A stretch of 64,000 nucleotides of DNA, from NCBI GenBank assembly GCA_026874595.1, contig CM049307.1, positions 21,185,079-21,249,078 on the forward strand. The letters are read 5' to 3'. Of the stretch, positions 13,819-28,150 are shown piece by piece. How positions within the stretch are numbered: the first letter of the stretch is position 1; each line of letters opens with the position of its first letter. A program made the position numbers and the translations under genes. The notes beneath the pieces are model-generated. The model did not search any database, was not told the origin of the DNA, and saw nothing but the letters and a program-made list of their open reading frames with translations. The stretch comes from Sipunculus nudus (Eukaryota; Annelida; Sipuncula; Golfingiida; Sipunculidae).

Positions 13819-16603
13819 ATCCATAGATCGACACGAATGGATACGCTGCGTCGATACGGTTCGCGGTATGTTTGGCTCGCTATATTGTAGTATCGATGTA
13901 GCTGTACGACTCCTTACGAATATGAATACATCTCCGACCTATAATGTTATCGTATCTATTTATGTAGTTGAGATTACTTTATATTTGTTATTTTGTTATT
14001 TAATATCAAAATACTTAAATATCGTCGTTTTATGGAATAGGTGAGAAATGTATGCACTCTTCGCTTACACGCATCCATGACAAGCCAGTGCATTTGAGAG
14101 ATTAAAGCTGATTATTACAGTCATCGTTATTTTAGTTTTTTTAATTAAGTAGGTTACGTATTTCGCTTTATAGTTCTTTACTATTCTCAACTGTATTAAA
14201 ATGTTGACCACAACTTCCGCCAGCCAGGATCCTAATCAACTTTGCTGTACACAGCTGTCTGGGTTCAACTATTCCATTCGAGGTCATATCTAAAGCAATC
14301 CATTCCTAATACCAACAAATGGCCCGGTCTTCTGCTGGAACAAAGAAAATATCACAATGGTATAGAATCCTTTGAATTAAGAACATATTCTTTTGATTCA
14401 GACTACCTGAAAAATGTAATGCTTCGTTTCTGGGGTGTTACCCTCAACAAACCTGATCAGGAACCACCCTTAACCTTTTTTCGATTAATTGCTTACTTGC
14501 TGACTAATGGCACAACATTATTCCTCACCAACTGGCGAAGGTTTAAAACGTATTAGGAGATTAGTGGGTACGGCTTTTTATTCATATATGTTACCGATCT
14601 TGAGACTTTATTACTTAACATACCATCGATCCTTCCAATTGTTTCTGCGTGTCACTTCATTTATTAACTTGTAATTTTAATACTGATGCATCCGGGGAAT
14701 ATATAGCACCATTTATAACAAATGTACAGTAGCAATACACAAAGCCCTGATTTGTATTAATTCTGGCTGGTAACAAGTTGAGGATTGAGGATGGAGTCCG
14801 GCTTACAGCTGAATACTTTTTCAATCACGATGGATTTAATAGTGTGAAGCATTATATTGTGACACACGCAAAGGCTCCTATCCTGGTCGTTTAATTATTA
14901 CTGCTTCTGTTAATTCTGGTAATTATTGCTTGCGACGCAGATAGTGAATCACAAATTCATATTATTATCACCGAGGCATCTTAAACCTGCTGATTATTGG
15001 TAACATGTTAAGAATGTACTATAATTGCTGCCTGGAATCGTTTTAAGGCCTACTTCATGCGGACGGGCACAAAGCTCTCCTAATTAGTGGTCGGACGGAA
15101 TTAATTATCAAGAGGCTCAGGTTAAGACTCTACATGGGGAGTTTTCTTCAGGCAGACCGGGAAGGTGGAACTGCAAGAAAGTTAGTGAGATGAAATGGCC
15201 GATAGGGACAATTTGCATAATTAAGAATAATTGCCAATCAATGCGGAATTAAAATGACACTTTTGCTGCAAAACGGCAGCATTTTGAAAATCTAACAATA
15301 TCTTAATATCCTCATGAGAGTTCAAAGGCACTGCATTTGGACTGAAAAAAAAACTGCATTTCGTGATTTGAATTAACATGTAATTCTCTATAACTGCTTT
15401 CATATCCTTCTATATTGTTGCATATGCAAATATCTTTAGTCTTATAAACTTGCTTTTGATGCATTTATTTGCGAAGGACATCTGAATGAACTATGTACTG
15501 GTTTATTGTTTGATGTAATTCTTTATCACTACCCGCTTTGGCAATCCATCCTTTTGCGAACATTAATTCAACATGATGGTATGTAGCTTACGCCACAAAA
15601 CAGTTATTGTCCTTTAGAGTCTAAAAGCAAAAACCATGACAATTTTTTCTGTTTTTTTTACCGGTCGACATACAATACTTAGAATTTGGTAAGTTTCTAT
15701 ATAAAATTAAAAAAATGCTCCAGTGTATTAGATCAAAACAAAAGTAAGTCCATTTTCCATACCCTAACGATTTTTGTTCATTGGCTTTCATTTACTTTGT
15801 GCCTTAGCACAGCATCCCAGCATTACCAAAGACCTGGTTTTAATTTGCAAAAAATTATCCACGAAAAATTGGAGCGGCGAATTCGTAAAAAATGTTTACG
15901 TATGGCCTTGGTTATTTTTCAGTTCTCCTAAGGATCGACCATTAATTCGAATTTGAATTCTGATGTATTTATTTATTTTAGTTTCTCCAGATACTATCAC
16001 TTCATGGCAAACACCTATCCTGACATATATTTTCCTTCAAGTTTTGCTGGTGTGTGTTGATGTGTTGTTCTTTACTTTGTTGCATTACACGTCAATGATA
16101 ACGAGCCTACCTTCTCGGTATAACATATAACATCAGTGGGTTTAAACCAGATCTTGCCTTTCTGCCACGTATGTCAGCTCGTATTCATAACTTCCTTCAT
16201 GCAGTGTTGGTGGCTTGTTCATCTGTTCTCATGTTGATACGAATGCTGAGCTGTTGTTGGTCAAGATTTGCCAAGACGCCTGAATTCCGCAACTTGAGTG
16301 AGTGGTGTTTCTAATAATTGGCAGCATTGCTAGAAGAGCAGTACTGCAGGTGGCATACATCGCTGTTTGTTTTCAAGTGTAGAAACCTCTGTTTTTAATG
16401 TAGATAAAGAACACTGATCACACAAATATGAAACCCGCAACAGCTAGGCTATTTGAATGTTGCACCTCTGTTAGCTTCGTTTCTTTTTTTATGCTGTCAC
16501 AGGTGTTTAAAGCTTTGACAGAATTCTCTGTTATGATTCAAACGTCAAGAATGCAATAACAGGCTTATTATGTGAAGTTGTATTCAGATTATTTCTAAGA
16601 ATT

Positions 16604-16745
16604 TTTTTTTGCGGTAGGAGGATTGATAACACACTCTGCTTTCTCTGCATCCGATTCGGGTTCGATTCCCGGCGTGGCTATGAGTGAGGGTAGTAGTAAT
16701 TTACCCCTGGTTTTCTCTCTATTAAGAAGCTACCGAACGCCACCA
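16604..16745 (+). mobile_element. tRNA-derived SINE
   Basis: A clear B box, GGGTTCGATTCCCGG, lies near 16657-16672, preceded by a degraded tRNA-like head (GCGGTAGGAGGATTGATAA). It is followed by a tRNA-unrelated body ending around CTACCGAACGCCACCATC. The anticodon arm does not fold well enough for a working tRNA. Boundaries are approximate. Confidence 0.65.
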
Positions 16746-19700
16746 TCTGTGCCATGGAGAATTCCTAACATGAGTTACTATGACTAGTTGTACAAACCAT
16801 GTAAAACAGATACACCAAATTTCTAAATTTATTTGACGTTTGTGTGCATGACAAGTGTATCATATTAGAACAGTACAGGGTTAGACATACACCTCCTGTG
16901 ACGTCAGAGGACTGTACAATTAGCCTGGTGGCTCAGTGGGCCAGAACAAGGAAATGATCAGCCGTCCACCCACTGGTACAGCTGCAACGTTCAGGGACTG
17001 AAATATTTATGGCTCCAGACTCAGAACGAGGCCAATGCGGTGTCCATGGCCACTTCATAATCACCTCTTTGAGTAATGCGGTTGTCTAATTCCCGTTACA
17101 CCTTTCCCGAAAACGTACCCTTTATTTTTCAAGAATACTAAAGCACTAATATATATTCACCCACTACGGCTCCCTTTGCTTTATAAGGATAAACTGCGAA
17201 GTCAGAAAAGATTTAATATAAACTACCTTAAAGTTCAACTGTGATTTAAAAAAAAGAATGACCGGTTTGTTGCTCATATTTAATCGGGACTGCTCCACAT
17301 ATTATGTTTTATTAACGCTTATCTTAATATATTGATAAATAATCTAATTACCTATTTGTTTTTTTAATCCGCATTCCATAAAAAATACTCTTGATTAAAC
17401 AGATAAAGTCGTGATGTATCTGTATGGAAATTTCAGAGAAAAGAAATACATATATATGTGTATGTCTATTTTCTTGTATGTTGGTTCATGTACGAAATAG
17501 CCAGGAAGTAGCCATTCACAATTGGTCAACATATCGGTTACGCTCTCTTACGTAAAATATGGAAAAGAGGCCTATATGGTTAAGGAAAAAAGACAAAAAT
17601 ATTACAGTTAAAACAAAAAGAATGTTGCTTGATATGTTGGGGAGGGGTGCCGAAAACCCACCCTACCCCACCAGTGAATATTACCGAAGGGATCTGCCAA
17701 TAACCGCCCCACCAGGGTCCTCCAAAATTGTCAGAGGATCTGGAATGTTACACTCCGGGAGGCTCTGTCATTAACAGAGAGTGAGTTGCAGCGGCGGCAA
17801 TACCTTGTACACAGCTCCGCTGAGAGCCAGATCGACTTCAGGAAACTAAAAACAGACGTTCGGTGAAAATATGCGATGACAAATCATTGAGTATTATATT
17901 GATTCCATGAAGGTTGTTAATATGATACACGAGGCGTCACCACCCATAGAGTCTTTAGGGATATCCTCACTCGGGGCCAGTGTCAGTTGTTTTCCTGTAA
18001 TGGTATAGTTTATCTCACGTGTCCACTCATTTGTCTCCTTCACCCCTGGTCCATGGTGTTTTACTGGTAGCTGATATGCCGAGGGGGGCATAGATCTAGT
18101 AGAATTATATATCAATATAAATGGTACAGTGACTGATTCTTCTGGCTGGTATCGTAACTCACCACTTGCCAAGTAGATATATTTGAAACAGTTAAAGGTG
18201 AAAATATTTTTATGTTTTATATGTACTGTTGTTTGTAGAAAAATGGTCAGGTTTTTCTCAATCTGGTTTATATACAAATATTATAACAAGCATAGGATTT
18301 TCCCACATCAATCTCAACAAAAGTCTCAAGTACACGATATATTGAAATATCTCGATCATTGTACTTAAAGCAGACTTCTGGTTACTCATGTCGATTGTTC
18401 GAAGTAGCCCTTTCCCGAAAGATAGCATAAACGGTTCATAATTGCAGTTTGAAAAAGGTGAAACATTTACATTTTTTTCGTGAATAAAAGGCAAACAGGT
18501 TGTTTATTTAATTAAATTTCCGCTTTTTATTTTGATGGTGTTAATACTAAGGCCCCCTAGCAAATAATATCGCTGAATAATATTGCTGAAGGAGCGCCAA
18601 GGTCGGGGTTCTCTGACTTTCTCGACAATAGAGCTCGAGCGGTTACGTTTGAGCAATTTGCTTTAAAAAAATTGGTTTAAGTGTGTTTTATCTTTGCATT
18701 CTTTGAAAATGGGGAATCGGTGAAAACGCGTAACCAATGAAATGTGGATTTCACACACTAGCCCTGCTTCTTAATTTTTCCGTAGGAAACCGGCCAGATT
18801 CATTTAACTAAGAAAAAAGGTCACCGACAACAATAACGTTCAATTGAAACCGGTTGTTATTTCAGGCAGCCCAGTGGTTCTTTAACGTGTGGCCGATTTC
18901 ACCATAATTACTATCCAACGTTTGAAACGGGAGCAAAAACACTCAGCTAGATTTGATAACAACCGTTCAAACACTTGTAAAATATATATATATGCCACTG
19001 GTGAAAATATATTAAATAATGACAGGTGGATTATTTCTTAAATAAAATGCACCAATCTTATGTTGGACTCTAGATATAACTGCTGATTTACATACTTTGA
19101 GTACTGGGTTATTATTACACACTTCCACTTTTTGAGTTGTTGGTAGCATGAGGGAAAGCTGGCTTGTGTGACCTATACCTTAAAGGATTTGCTTACTTTT
19201 CGAACCCTTACGTCCCTCTGAATTTTAATCAACATATATCGTTTCTTCTATATAAACACAGGTCAGGGTTTGCATTTCCTCTAAAAATGTAAACTCTTCC
19301 AAATTGTATAAGGTGAGACTATATCACGTCAGAAACAGTTGACTTCATCTTCTTTTCACGAAATCCACGTAAATTAGTGCTCTTACTTCAGTTAGGTTAA
19401 TTTACTTTGGTAAAACATGACGACCACGCCATTACATTGCTTACAAGGTCTCATGCAGCCGTTTAGATTCGTGCCACTAAGTGTTACTGAGAACCGATAT
19501 TTGGCATGTCAAAATCTCATACAGCCTCCGTAAGATTATTGGATTTCAGCATGAGAGACTCAAATTGCAAACAGGAGTTGCTCCATAAATGTCAGTACTG
19601 CGCCCGGCTTCGTGCGGTTCTTGCATATAAATTTCATATTTTCTTTGGTAATATCGATTTACTACGCAGTACATTAACCACGGCAGGCACCCGGGGCCAG

Positions 19701-22100
19701 AGCTTAACGGCAGCTGCCTTCTTTTTACTTAAACATTAAATAAAGTAAGTTATATGTGACATTTATTAATTTTGAAACAACTGTTGCCTCCGACCTGGGC
19801 GGCCGACTCCCCATGAAGATGGCGGAGGAAGAAATCGCTCATCAGACTGACAGATCAAATCGGGATTTAATGAATAATTTCATAAAAATAACTTCCTTAC
19901 CAGCTAACTCTTCAACAAGAAGACACACGCAAACGTGATAATGCTCGAGGGAGCTTATACTTTAATATTAATAGGTGATGCGGAGATCAGCTCCGGGCGC
20001 CTGACTCTTGCCTTCTTTGTCATAAGACGAGACATCCTCATCAAAATTATATAAGAGAGCTTTGTAAGTTGAAACAAGTTAGTTTCCTGTGCATTTCAAG
20101 GAGTCCGCGGGCTAAGAAACAACTCTCATCTACCTTTCTAAGCAAATTGCTTGTTATGTTCATATTTTTAGGCATTTGCTGTTGCTTTGTCACTAAAGGG
20201 CGGATCCGCCGGAAACCCTAGATGAAAACCATTTTCATAATTATCTTTAGTTGAATATTTTGGATAATTAACGATATAAGGAGACTAATTAGTTAACGTT
20301 TTTATAAGATAAACATGAATTAATGAAGTCACTAGTAAGCACACAGTTTTATCGGGCAGTTCCATGGATTGCCATCGGCTACGAATTTTACATAATATTC
20401 CATAGTAAATATCAATAAGATTTTATGAAAGCCATCTCCATGTGTTTGTTGTTAGAGAAAAATAATGAAGTAATTCATGAAGCAGTTCATGGAATAATAC
20501 TAAAATGATAGGAATTTAAAACACATACAACTATTTCAACTTTAGCGAATGAAGGGCATATATTTTGTATTACTTATTTTGTTTCAGTTATATGATAAAT
20601 CTCTGCTGATTAAGATGACTAACCATGATGACTTGACATATATATGATAGCGGAAATCTCACATTGGTTTAATTAGTCATACACCCAGAATACCTAGAAA
20701 TGGAGTTTTAAAGTGAAATGTAATTATCTCGTAAAGGTTAACGGGAAAGTACTTAATTTCAAATACAACTTGTCATTTGAATTTATGGCATTGTTGGAGC
20801 TAAAATATCGGATACATATTCTGATTCGTTATGGGTTATCAAAGTACTTTCAAGACGATTCCATTTTTTACCTCCCAGCTACAAGTCTCATTTGCCCAGT
20901 GTTCCTTTATTGTTTAGGGAGATAATTTTCTCCAGGTTTTTAAAAAGAATCTGTTTCAAATAACTCGAATCCATTTCCACTCTAAATTCTCATCATTGTA
21001 AATTCAAAGAAAATTGCTGATTTCTGTGGAGAGAAACTTCGTAATCACAGATGATAGCAACAATTATTGGGTAAAGGGGATCCATCATTTGCGAAATGTT
21101 TCTTGTTTCCAACCGGTTGTCTTGCTTCACAGATACGCTTTGAACACAGTTGGTCTAAAACTACCCTAGGAGGCTCATGTGAATCATCATTAACGAACAA
21201 GGGTTTTTGTCACTCCAACATGGAGTGGCGTGGGGTGCCTTTTTTATTTTGAATTTCCACTTTTTAGGCTTATTACTAATGGTACTAATCATCATCACAA
21301 CGACCTATATGTGTTTTATCAAAATATTAGTTCCATTGAAGAAAATTTCTTCTGTTAAAAGATTGATGACATTAAACTCAAAACCGTACCACGAAACCCA
21401 TTAATCACCGCCGGATCCTATTGGAGAAGGAAAGAAACATTTTCCGTATTGGCAATTATGAGTGTTTAATTAAACCAAATGTCAAGGGTCTGGCGTGTTT
21501 TAAAACAAGAACAAGGGTCCTCTAATTTATGAGAAAGCCACTATGTACTTATTGGAAAGTACTCGATAAATCAGTTCCGAGAGTGATGTGAATTAAGATG
21601 CCAATTTAAGAGCCCATTTGCACATCCCTTCTCGTCAAGGAAACCAGAAAGAGGATTTCGAGCAGACATTCATTTCTAGCTGATGATGGCAGACGTAAAA
21701 TCGCACGGACATTTAACATTAACGAGCAAAATATGGTGGCATTCTCCAACTGCTAATTAATTATATCTGTGATTTGCTCCACCGCGGTATTTTATGGCCG
21801 CTTCTGCTTAAACTATTGCACACACACACCTCCCGTCCCGTTTGCCCTTCAGTTGCTAATGTCATTACATTTCATCATAGATAACATAGGCGTAGGGGTT
21901 GGCTCTGTGGTAATAATATAATTCCAACAATATACTCCGCACTTCTATTACGTTATGTAATGTGTAAAAAAATATTCATAATTTTTCTCTACTATTTTGT
22001 GTCATCCCCACCTTCCGTTCCATTGATAACTGTTACTTTATTGCTATTTTAAATATGGAAGGAACTAATAATAAACAAAACAAACCTATGTTTTTCCACC

Positions 22101-22122
22101 GTTATAATAATAATAATAATTT

Positions 22123-22159
<37 letters not shown>
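22101..22159. repeat. (TAA)n and (TA)n microsatellite
   Basis: Six to seven TAA units followed by a long TA alternation with one interruption. Confidence 0.95.
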
Positions 22160-22162
<3 letters not shown>

Positions 22163-23133
22163 ATGACCTTGTATATATAAAGTAGTCCGTAGCGGATCAC
22201 GTTAAATTGACGGAAGTAACATTCGCTGCATTGTTCATATTCTTTCGTGAACTAAAATATCGTTTGAATTTTTTAATTTTGAGTACGTCAGTTCCCTTTT
22301 TATATACAGTGATAAATATATTCTTCTTCAAATAGAAAGAAGTGGTTGCGGGATTGGAGGACGGTATATCGAAGTGTTTCGAGGGATTTGAAATGGAAAA
22401 TTTTAAAATCCCTTCCCTGAAAGTCTGCTCTGATATATACTATGGATGTACAGTAATTTTCGTGCAAGCAGAATAACAACGATGCATGGTGGTATCCATA
22501 ATAGTTCAGAGGGTTTATCACAATTTTTGGAGTGTTAAAAGTGTCGTATGTAGCAATATTAGTTAAAGGGGGCCTCTAATGTCTCGGCCATAAATGCAGT
22601 GACCTTATAGTATCAACAGACTTCAAACCTCTTCAACCTACATTAAATTTGTATATTACCGAATATATATTGAGAAAAAAATCATCCAAAGTCACCAAGC
22701 AAGGTATTTCCTTGACAGTGTTCACGTGTCATTACAAGTCATATTAGCATTGTTCAGATCAAGGACGTTGATGTAGTCTGGCAAACTCGCAGGTGGCATG
22801 GTCGATCAAACTGAGCCAGATACTGGTTATATAACTAACATTGATGGTGGCTCACGATATCCAAACACGCCATGTCATGCCGGGCCCGGCCTCGGGAGTC
22901 ACTCCTTGATCACGCCGGTGATAGTGATCTCTGCTGCTGTATAAATTGACCTGATAGGTGGCCGGTTATAGGAGACCTTCGCTACGAGTCTTTGCATTTC
23001 CTGATTTTAGTCTTAATTACCTTGATGGTTGTCAGTTTTTCTTAATATAACCCGGTTACTACATGTATATATTATCGCTCATATATATCCCCCAAATTGT
23101 TATACCTCTCGCTTCGTTGGCGTGCAATACTAT

Positions 23134-23140
<7 letters not shown>

Positions 23141-23190
<50 letters not shown>

Positions 23191-23198
23191 TATATATC
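23141..23198. repeat. (TA)n microsatellite
   Basis: Long TA alternation with one AAA interruption near its right end. The opposed open frames that cross it are repeat artefacts. Confidence 0.95.
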
Positions 23199-23404
23199 GT
23201 ATATATTTGTGTGTGCAAGTTTTGTGTCCCACATTATACACAAGTTATATATGCAGGACTCGTGAACGCATTCATATCCGCATGACAATTTTCTTTAATG
23301 ATCATTCCAAGAAAGGCTATAATCACTTAATTGATAGTTTTGCTTTTAAAATTCTTACAATTAATTCTTCTTAACTAAGAGCAAAATGGTATGTTGCTTT
23401 AGTA

Positions 23405-23444
23405 GTGCCCATGTCAAAATTTGCAAGAATTTGGACATGGGCAC
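23405..23444. repeat. Hairpin with perfect 11-bp arms
   Basis: GTGCCCATGTC (23405-23415) and GACATGGGCAC (23434-23444) are exact inverted copies. The inner 18 nt pair further (AAATT with AATTT) after one mismatch, leaving a loop of a few bases. The stem is too short for a standard animal microRNA precursor. Confidence 0.7.
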
Positions 23445-24110
23445 CAATCAACACGGCATCTAAGGACTTTTCATTCAATAAAATATTAAAACGTAGGATG
23501 CCAATAATATCGAACCTTGGAAAGTAAGAGCGACTGTGTGATATTACTGTCGTTCATATATCACGTGTGCGCAATTTTTTTAGGGAAGTTGTGATTCATA
23601 AATGAGAGTCTCTCAGGCATTGAATTCTTGCATATAAATCTAAGCAATTACAGCCATAAGTAATTACGGCGCAATTAAGTAGATATATTTATATTTGCTT
23701 GGATTGCAGCACGATGACACCAAACATGTCATCGCTGTGTGTATTAACTAATTAAAGTGATTTTGTAAGTCACATTATAATCTGTAACATCCAGCAGGGC
23801 CTTATACAGTAAATCACATCTCTAATTAAATTGAGTTAACGTTAATTACAAACTTCAAGGTTTTCCAGGGAATTACTTAATCAGTGGTATTCAAATCTTA
23901 AAGATCGGGATTGTTTTAAGACGGAGTAGCTCGGTGGTCATCCAGTGAGCAAATCTCACAACCATGACACGAAGAAGTGCCTGCAGTCTTTAGCATTATT
24001 AGCTTTGTCCTCTGAGTAACTGGAGTCTGACAGAGGAGAGATATTTTGTTCCGAATATTCCCATATTTGTTGACCCTATAAAACATACTGTTTCATTATG
24101 TGTATGTACG

Positions 24111-24138
<28 letters not shown>
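24111..24138. repeat. (TC)n microsatellite
   Basis: Fourteen TC units, followed by a short TA-rich stretch. Confidence 0.95.
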
Positions 24139-24142
<4 letters not shown>

Positions 24143-27100
24143 ATATATAATATATAAATCCAGCTGGAGTAGGTATAAATACCGTGTCATACAGGATGAC
24201 TTGTATAAAGTTACTGGTATATAAAGCAAAACGCACGAGGAAAAATTTCCTTGATGTCCAATCAGTTGAAAATGTCTGTAACGTGACATGTACATTCTCA
24301 GTAGTCGCCAGGGCACTAATGTTGAGATTTTTTATTTCTTAGGCTGATCCACTGAATGGCTAGGTGACACCCATCGCTTGTAAGCAGAACAGTCGCAAAC
24401 ACACGTATATCTATTCCTTTCTCCATTTTCATTAGCACCATCAGCTCAGGTTCAAGGTTGCCAAAGAAACTCATCCAAGACTTTACACAAGCCCCTAGAA
24501 ATTTTTATAGGCTTAGTTACAAGGTCACAAGCCTAGAACGTTTTTTTCTCGAAGAACGTGTCTTCATGTATATTGCATAAAATGCTTTATATATCCCCAA
24601 GACCTACATCGTCCTATTGTCATAAATTTCCCACAGTTCTGTATCTGGATATAGATCAGAACGTTTCAGTTACAGGTTCAGTATATGGATCCGGGTTTGA
24701 AGGTATCCATCAGCAGAACATGGCAGACATAATGGCTTCCCAGGGGACCCATACAGAGGATGGTCTCATAAATCCAATGAGCGAGACAATAGGATCCAAA
24801 ACTAAGGTTTTACTATTAACTATGTCTTCATATGTCACCACAGTGCCGGCAACCCGAGTAAACTCATATCACAAGGACTTATGTATCCTGCTTTTGACAT
24901 TATAATGCGATTGACCCCAGTGCTTATTTCTGCTGTACTCAGAAATGGACACCGTGATAGAAACACAACGCAATTTTGTTTTTATACAAACCGGCGGCAT
25001 CATTTAAAATTTCATCTCTCTCTCTGTCTCTATTCGACTCACACGACCACACACACACAAACACACATATATATAAAGATTATAATTGTTCAATTTTGTC
25101 TGTTTAATATATGTGTGCTTGTTACTGCGCACTCAAACTTGTCAGAGCTTCATTATTTTCGATTTGTACGTTGGTTGTGTTGGATTTCTGGGCGAAAGTT
25201 GAGTGAAAAAAGTGAACAGTGATCATAAAAAACCCATTTATTTTATCAGCACAAAGAAGTTAAGTACCTGTAGTTTAAAATACAGTTTTAGTACCCAGAT
25301 TCTCCGAATAATCAACGCAAACTCTGATGAGAACAGAGTAATGTTGTTTGCCACAAACACTGCTTTCTCTATTAATATATTTGTTTCACTGCCATACACA
25401 CTCGTTATCAGATATATTATCAAGATTTCAACGACTAACAGATTGATATATTTACAGGGGGATAAACAGAAGACACAGGATTTTGTTTATGACATAAGAG
25501 GCAGCTTATAACACAGAAGATAGGGTGTGAAATAGTTGAAGGGTTTTTATTTCTTGGTTCCATTGTTGCCTTGTACTGTATAAATCTCGTAAGACCACCA
25601 ATTGTTACCAGACGTGTCATGTATTGTAGAGAAGGGACAATGGGCCTCTTTTGAAAATTTGAAAATGTCGGCTTTCTTTGTGTTTCTGCATTAAAATTCT
25701 ATATATCTTAATATTCTATAAATCTAACATAGAGTACTAATTAATAGCTGTAACGTTATACTCTCTCATTTCTATGCAGACCAATGAAATCATAAAACTC
25801 CCTCTCACAGAAATAAAAATAATTTCCGCGCTATTTTAGAAAGTAAACGCGATATTATTCCAATCTGTCACCACCTGTCATTAGGAAACGAAAGTAGTAA
25901 TTAATTAGATCTGCAAAAGAAAAATTCATTTCAAACCGTGCTCAGTTATACTTTTAGGTTCATATGGAATCGTCTAATAACAATTTTGGGTTATCTAAAT
26001 TCCCAGTTGTGCTAGTTGTTTAATGATCCATTAATTTGTGTTTAAAAGTATAAACAGAGGAATTAATGCTGAACAATGAAATAATGAAGTTACTGAAATA
26101 AATGCACAGGGCGTTAAATAGGAAGAAAATCTGAAGAGTCTGGCAAAATTTGGGGAGTCCTATCTGAGTTTAGAGCTAAAAAAGTAGCGCCCCTGTCCCC
26201 GGAACACCACGGATCCTAGTCCGGGATGATCCATGTTGCTATCCCTGAATGTATGAAAGGGGCTTTAATAAGGGAGATGATAGTTGTCCACATATTTGTA
26301 AAATAAAAATCTTTTTCGTATTTTATGTAAAATTATATCATATCATTGTATGATTATAAATCTTGTCATCATATGAATATTTGCTTACAGCGAAACGTAA
26401 GCCTCAGTTATCAGCGCGGTGGTTACACCACTGACTGGTTCGTTTAATGGTCATTGACTGATACAAGGTCCTAAAGCCATGAATTCGCGTGTACCTTCGG
26501 ACGCTTAAACCTTCAGAACCGAACGTCTGTAAAAGATTAAATGCGTAAGAGAGGCTTTCCCCTGCATTCCTGAACACCCTGAATGCAGGTAATATAATAC
26601 AAGTACTGCCGTCGTGGAGGCCGTGAGAAAAGTTCTTAACATTCTCCAATGACGATCTCGTAATTATTTATTTCACCCAATCAGACATGCGAAGTGAACC
26701 CTAGCAAATTCGGGTTTTTCTCTATACAAGAAACTCAGCCAGAGTGAGTCTTAACATGGATGGGACGATTATTATATTTTAATACCGCCAAGCCCATTAG
26801 AGACGACGGGTCCTGCGATAGGCCTAGTCAGTCTGTCCGGGTAGAACCCGTGGCTCGAGTTATGTCTAAACCACGGCTGAGAAGTTCAGTTTAACGTGGA
26901 AAGCATGATGGGTAGATACCGAACCATAAAGCAGCGAGGGAGAGCTCATAAGAAAAGACACATAATAAAGATAAGTTCATCCATAACAATGATTGAGGCG
27001 GATACCTGCACTACAAATAAATTAAATGTAAATTTTTATCTTTTAGCCTGTAAAATACGACGAAACATGAAAAGATCGCCATGAATCACTCCGCATTAAA

Positions 27101-28131
27101 ATAATAATAGAATGGATTACATATCTTGATTCACAATTATCTCCGGCTTGTAGGTGGGTGTCGTGTTTGTGATCAGATTATTTGATGCGGTCAAATGTCG
27201 TCGAATGTATACAGTTTTGTGTACTGGAGTGAAGATGTGTGTTGAAAAGGATGAGTAATGCTTATTGAAATTATGTAATACCTTTCGCAGTTCAGTTGAT
27301 CAGATTTTCAACTGAATACAGTGATATAAGATGTTGTTTGTCAAATTTAATAGCAATTTTGACATGAACTTTTCGATGAGGTTGATGGTTCCATCAATTT
27401 ACTCGGTCTAAACTGAAAAAAATTGTTGCGAAGAACTGACATGCAAAATCTGTAGATAGCTTAAGGTATATGATATTGGCCCCTAACCAACGAGGACGGC
27501 CCTCTCTGGATCCACCCCGGACATATCGGGAGTTAAATAAATCGCGAGCTCAGATAGGAAGAAAATAAGGTGATCATCCAGAGATAGCGTGCTGATGTCA
27601 CTCTGTTATCTCAGGAAAGTTAATTATGGAAGAGTCTATGGCCACAGTACGTGGTCGATACCGTACGGACTCTCTATGACACAGAACTGGCCTCGTCATC
27701 ATAAGTCTTGTCTGGATAAGAAACGATAAGACACGCAGCCAGAATAAATATATCTCATGCGCAAGGGAGAGTTTAAAATATTTGGAGAAGAACCTTTACT
27801 AAATGTTTTCTGAATCTTATACCACTGATAGTTAGTATTGAAGTCAACTTAAAAAGCCTCGCAGATACTTTTTTCAAAAGTATAATGGGGATAATCTCAT
27901 AAGAAGATTGATAGTTTTTATAAGCACTTTTTGGATTTTAACTTTGACGTGGACCTTGAATGATCAAGACATCACTGTCTGGATGAAGTAATAAGATTTT
28001 AGTGGATCTTTGAGTCTCTGTAATACCTTTTGCCTTTCTCAGTACATTTGGCTTTTTAAAAAGGGACCAGAAGCTACGAAGTCCACCGCTTAAACCACTG
28101 TAATTACCAAATTTTCTTTAGGAAAAAAATT

Positions 28132-28150
28132 GGGGGGGGGGGGGGGGGGG
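28132..28150. repeat. Poly(G) run
   Basis: Nineteen consecutive G directly after a short A7-TT stretch. It resembles, on the opposite strand, the C-then-A junctions at 31142 and 38726. Confidence 0.9.

Larger units (their letters stand above)
10989..23100. other. Intron 1, first quarter: no gene seen
   Basis: Apart from the tRNA-like pair at 13.4-13.8 kb and a SINE at 16.6 kb, this stretch is AT-rich with short ORFs only. A G-run at 11835-11846 lies shortly after an AGGGGCGGAT motif at 11726 and may be a remnant of the element type seen at 62220. Stretches rich in homeodomain-type TAATTA sites lie at 15060-15235 and 21560-21800. A TAA/TA microsatellite is at 22101-22159, and a perfect 12-bp palindrome GCCGGGCCCGGC at 22879-22890. 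Confidence 0.6.

Noticed and set aside
13381-13826. Two ORFs of 66 and 74 codons with similar peptides
   Set aside because: The similarity comes from the two copies of the tRNA-like element that they cross.
14242-14556. A 104-codon plus-strand ORF
   Set aside because: No recognisable domain; neighbouring sequence gives no exon structure.
16604-16690. A functional tRNA gene
   Set aside because: The B box is good but the acceptor and anticodon arms do not fold; it is a SINE head.
17894-18277. A 127-codon minus-strand ORF
   Set aside because: No family motif, no start or splice context, and a length possible by chance in 64 kb.
24558-24905. A 115-codon plus-strand ORF
   Set aside because: Some protein-like stretches, but no recognisable domain or splice sites.
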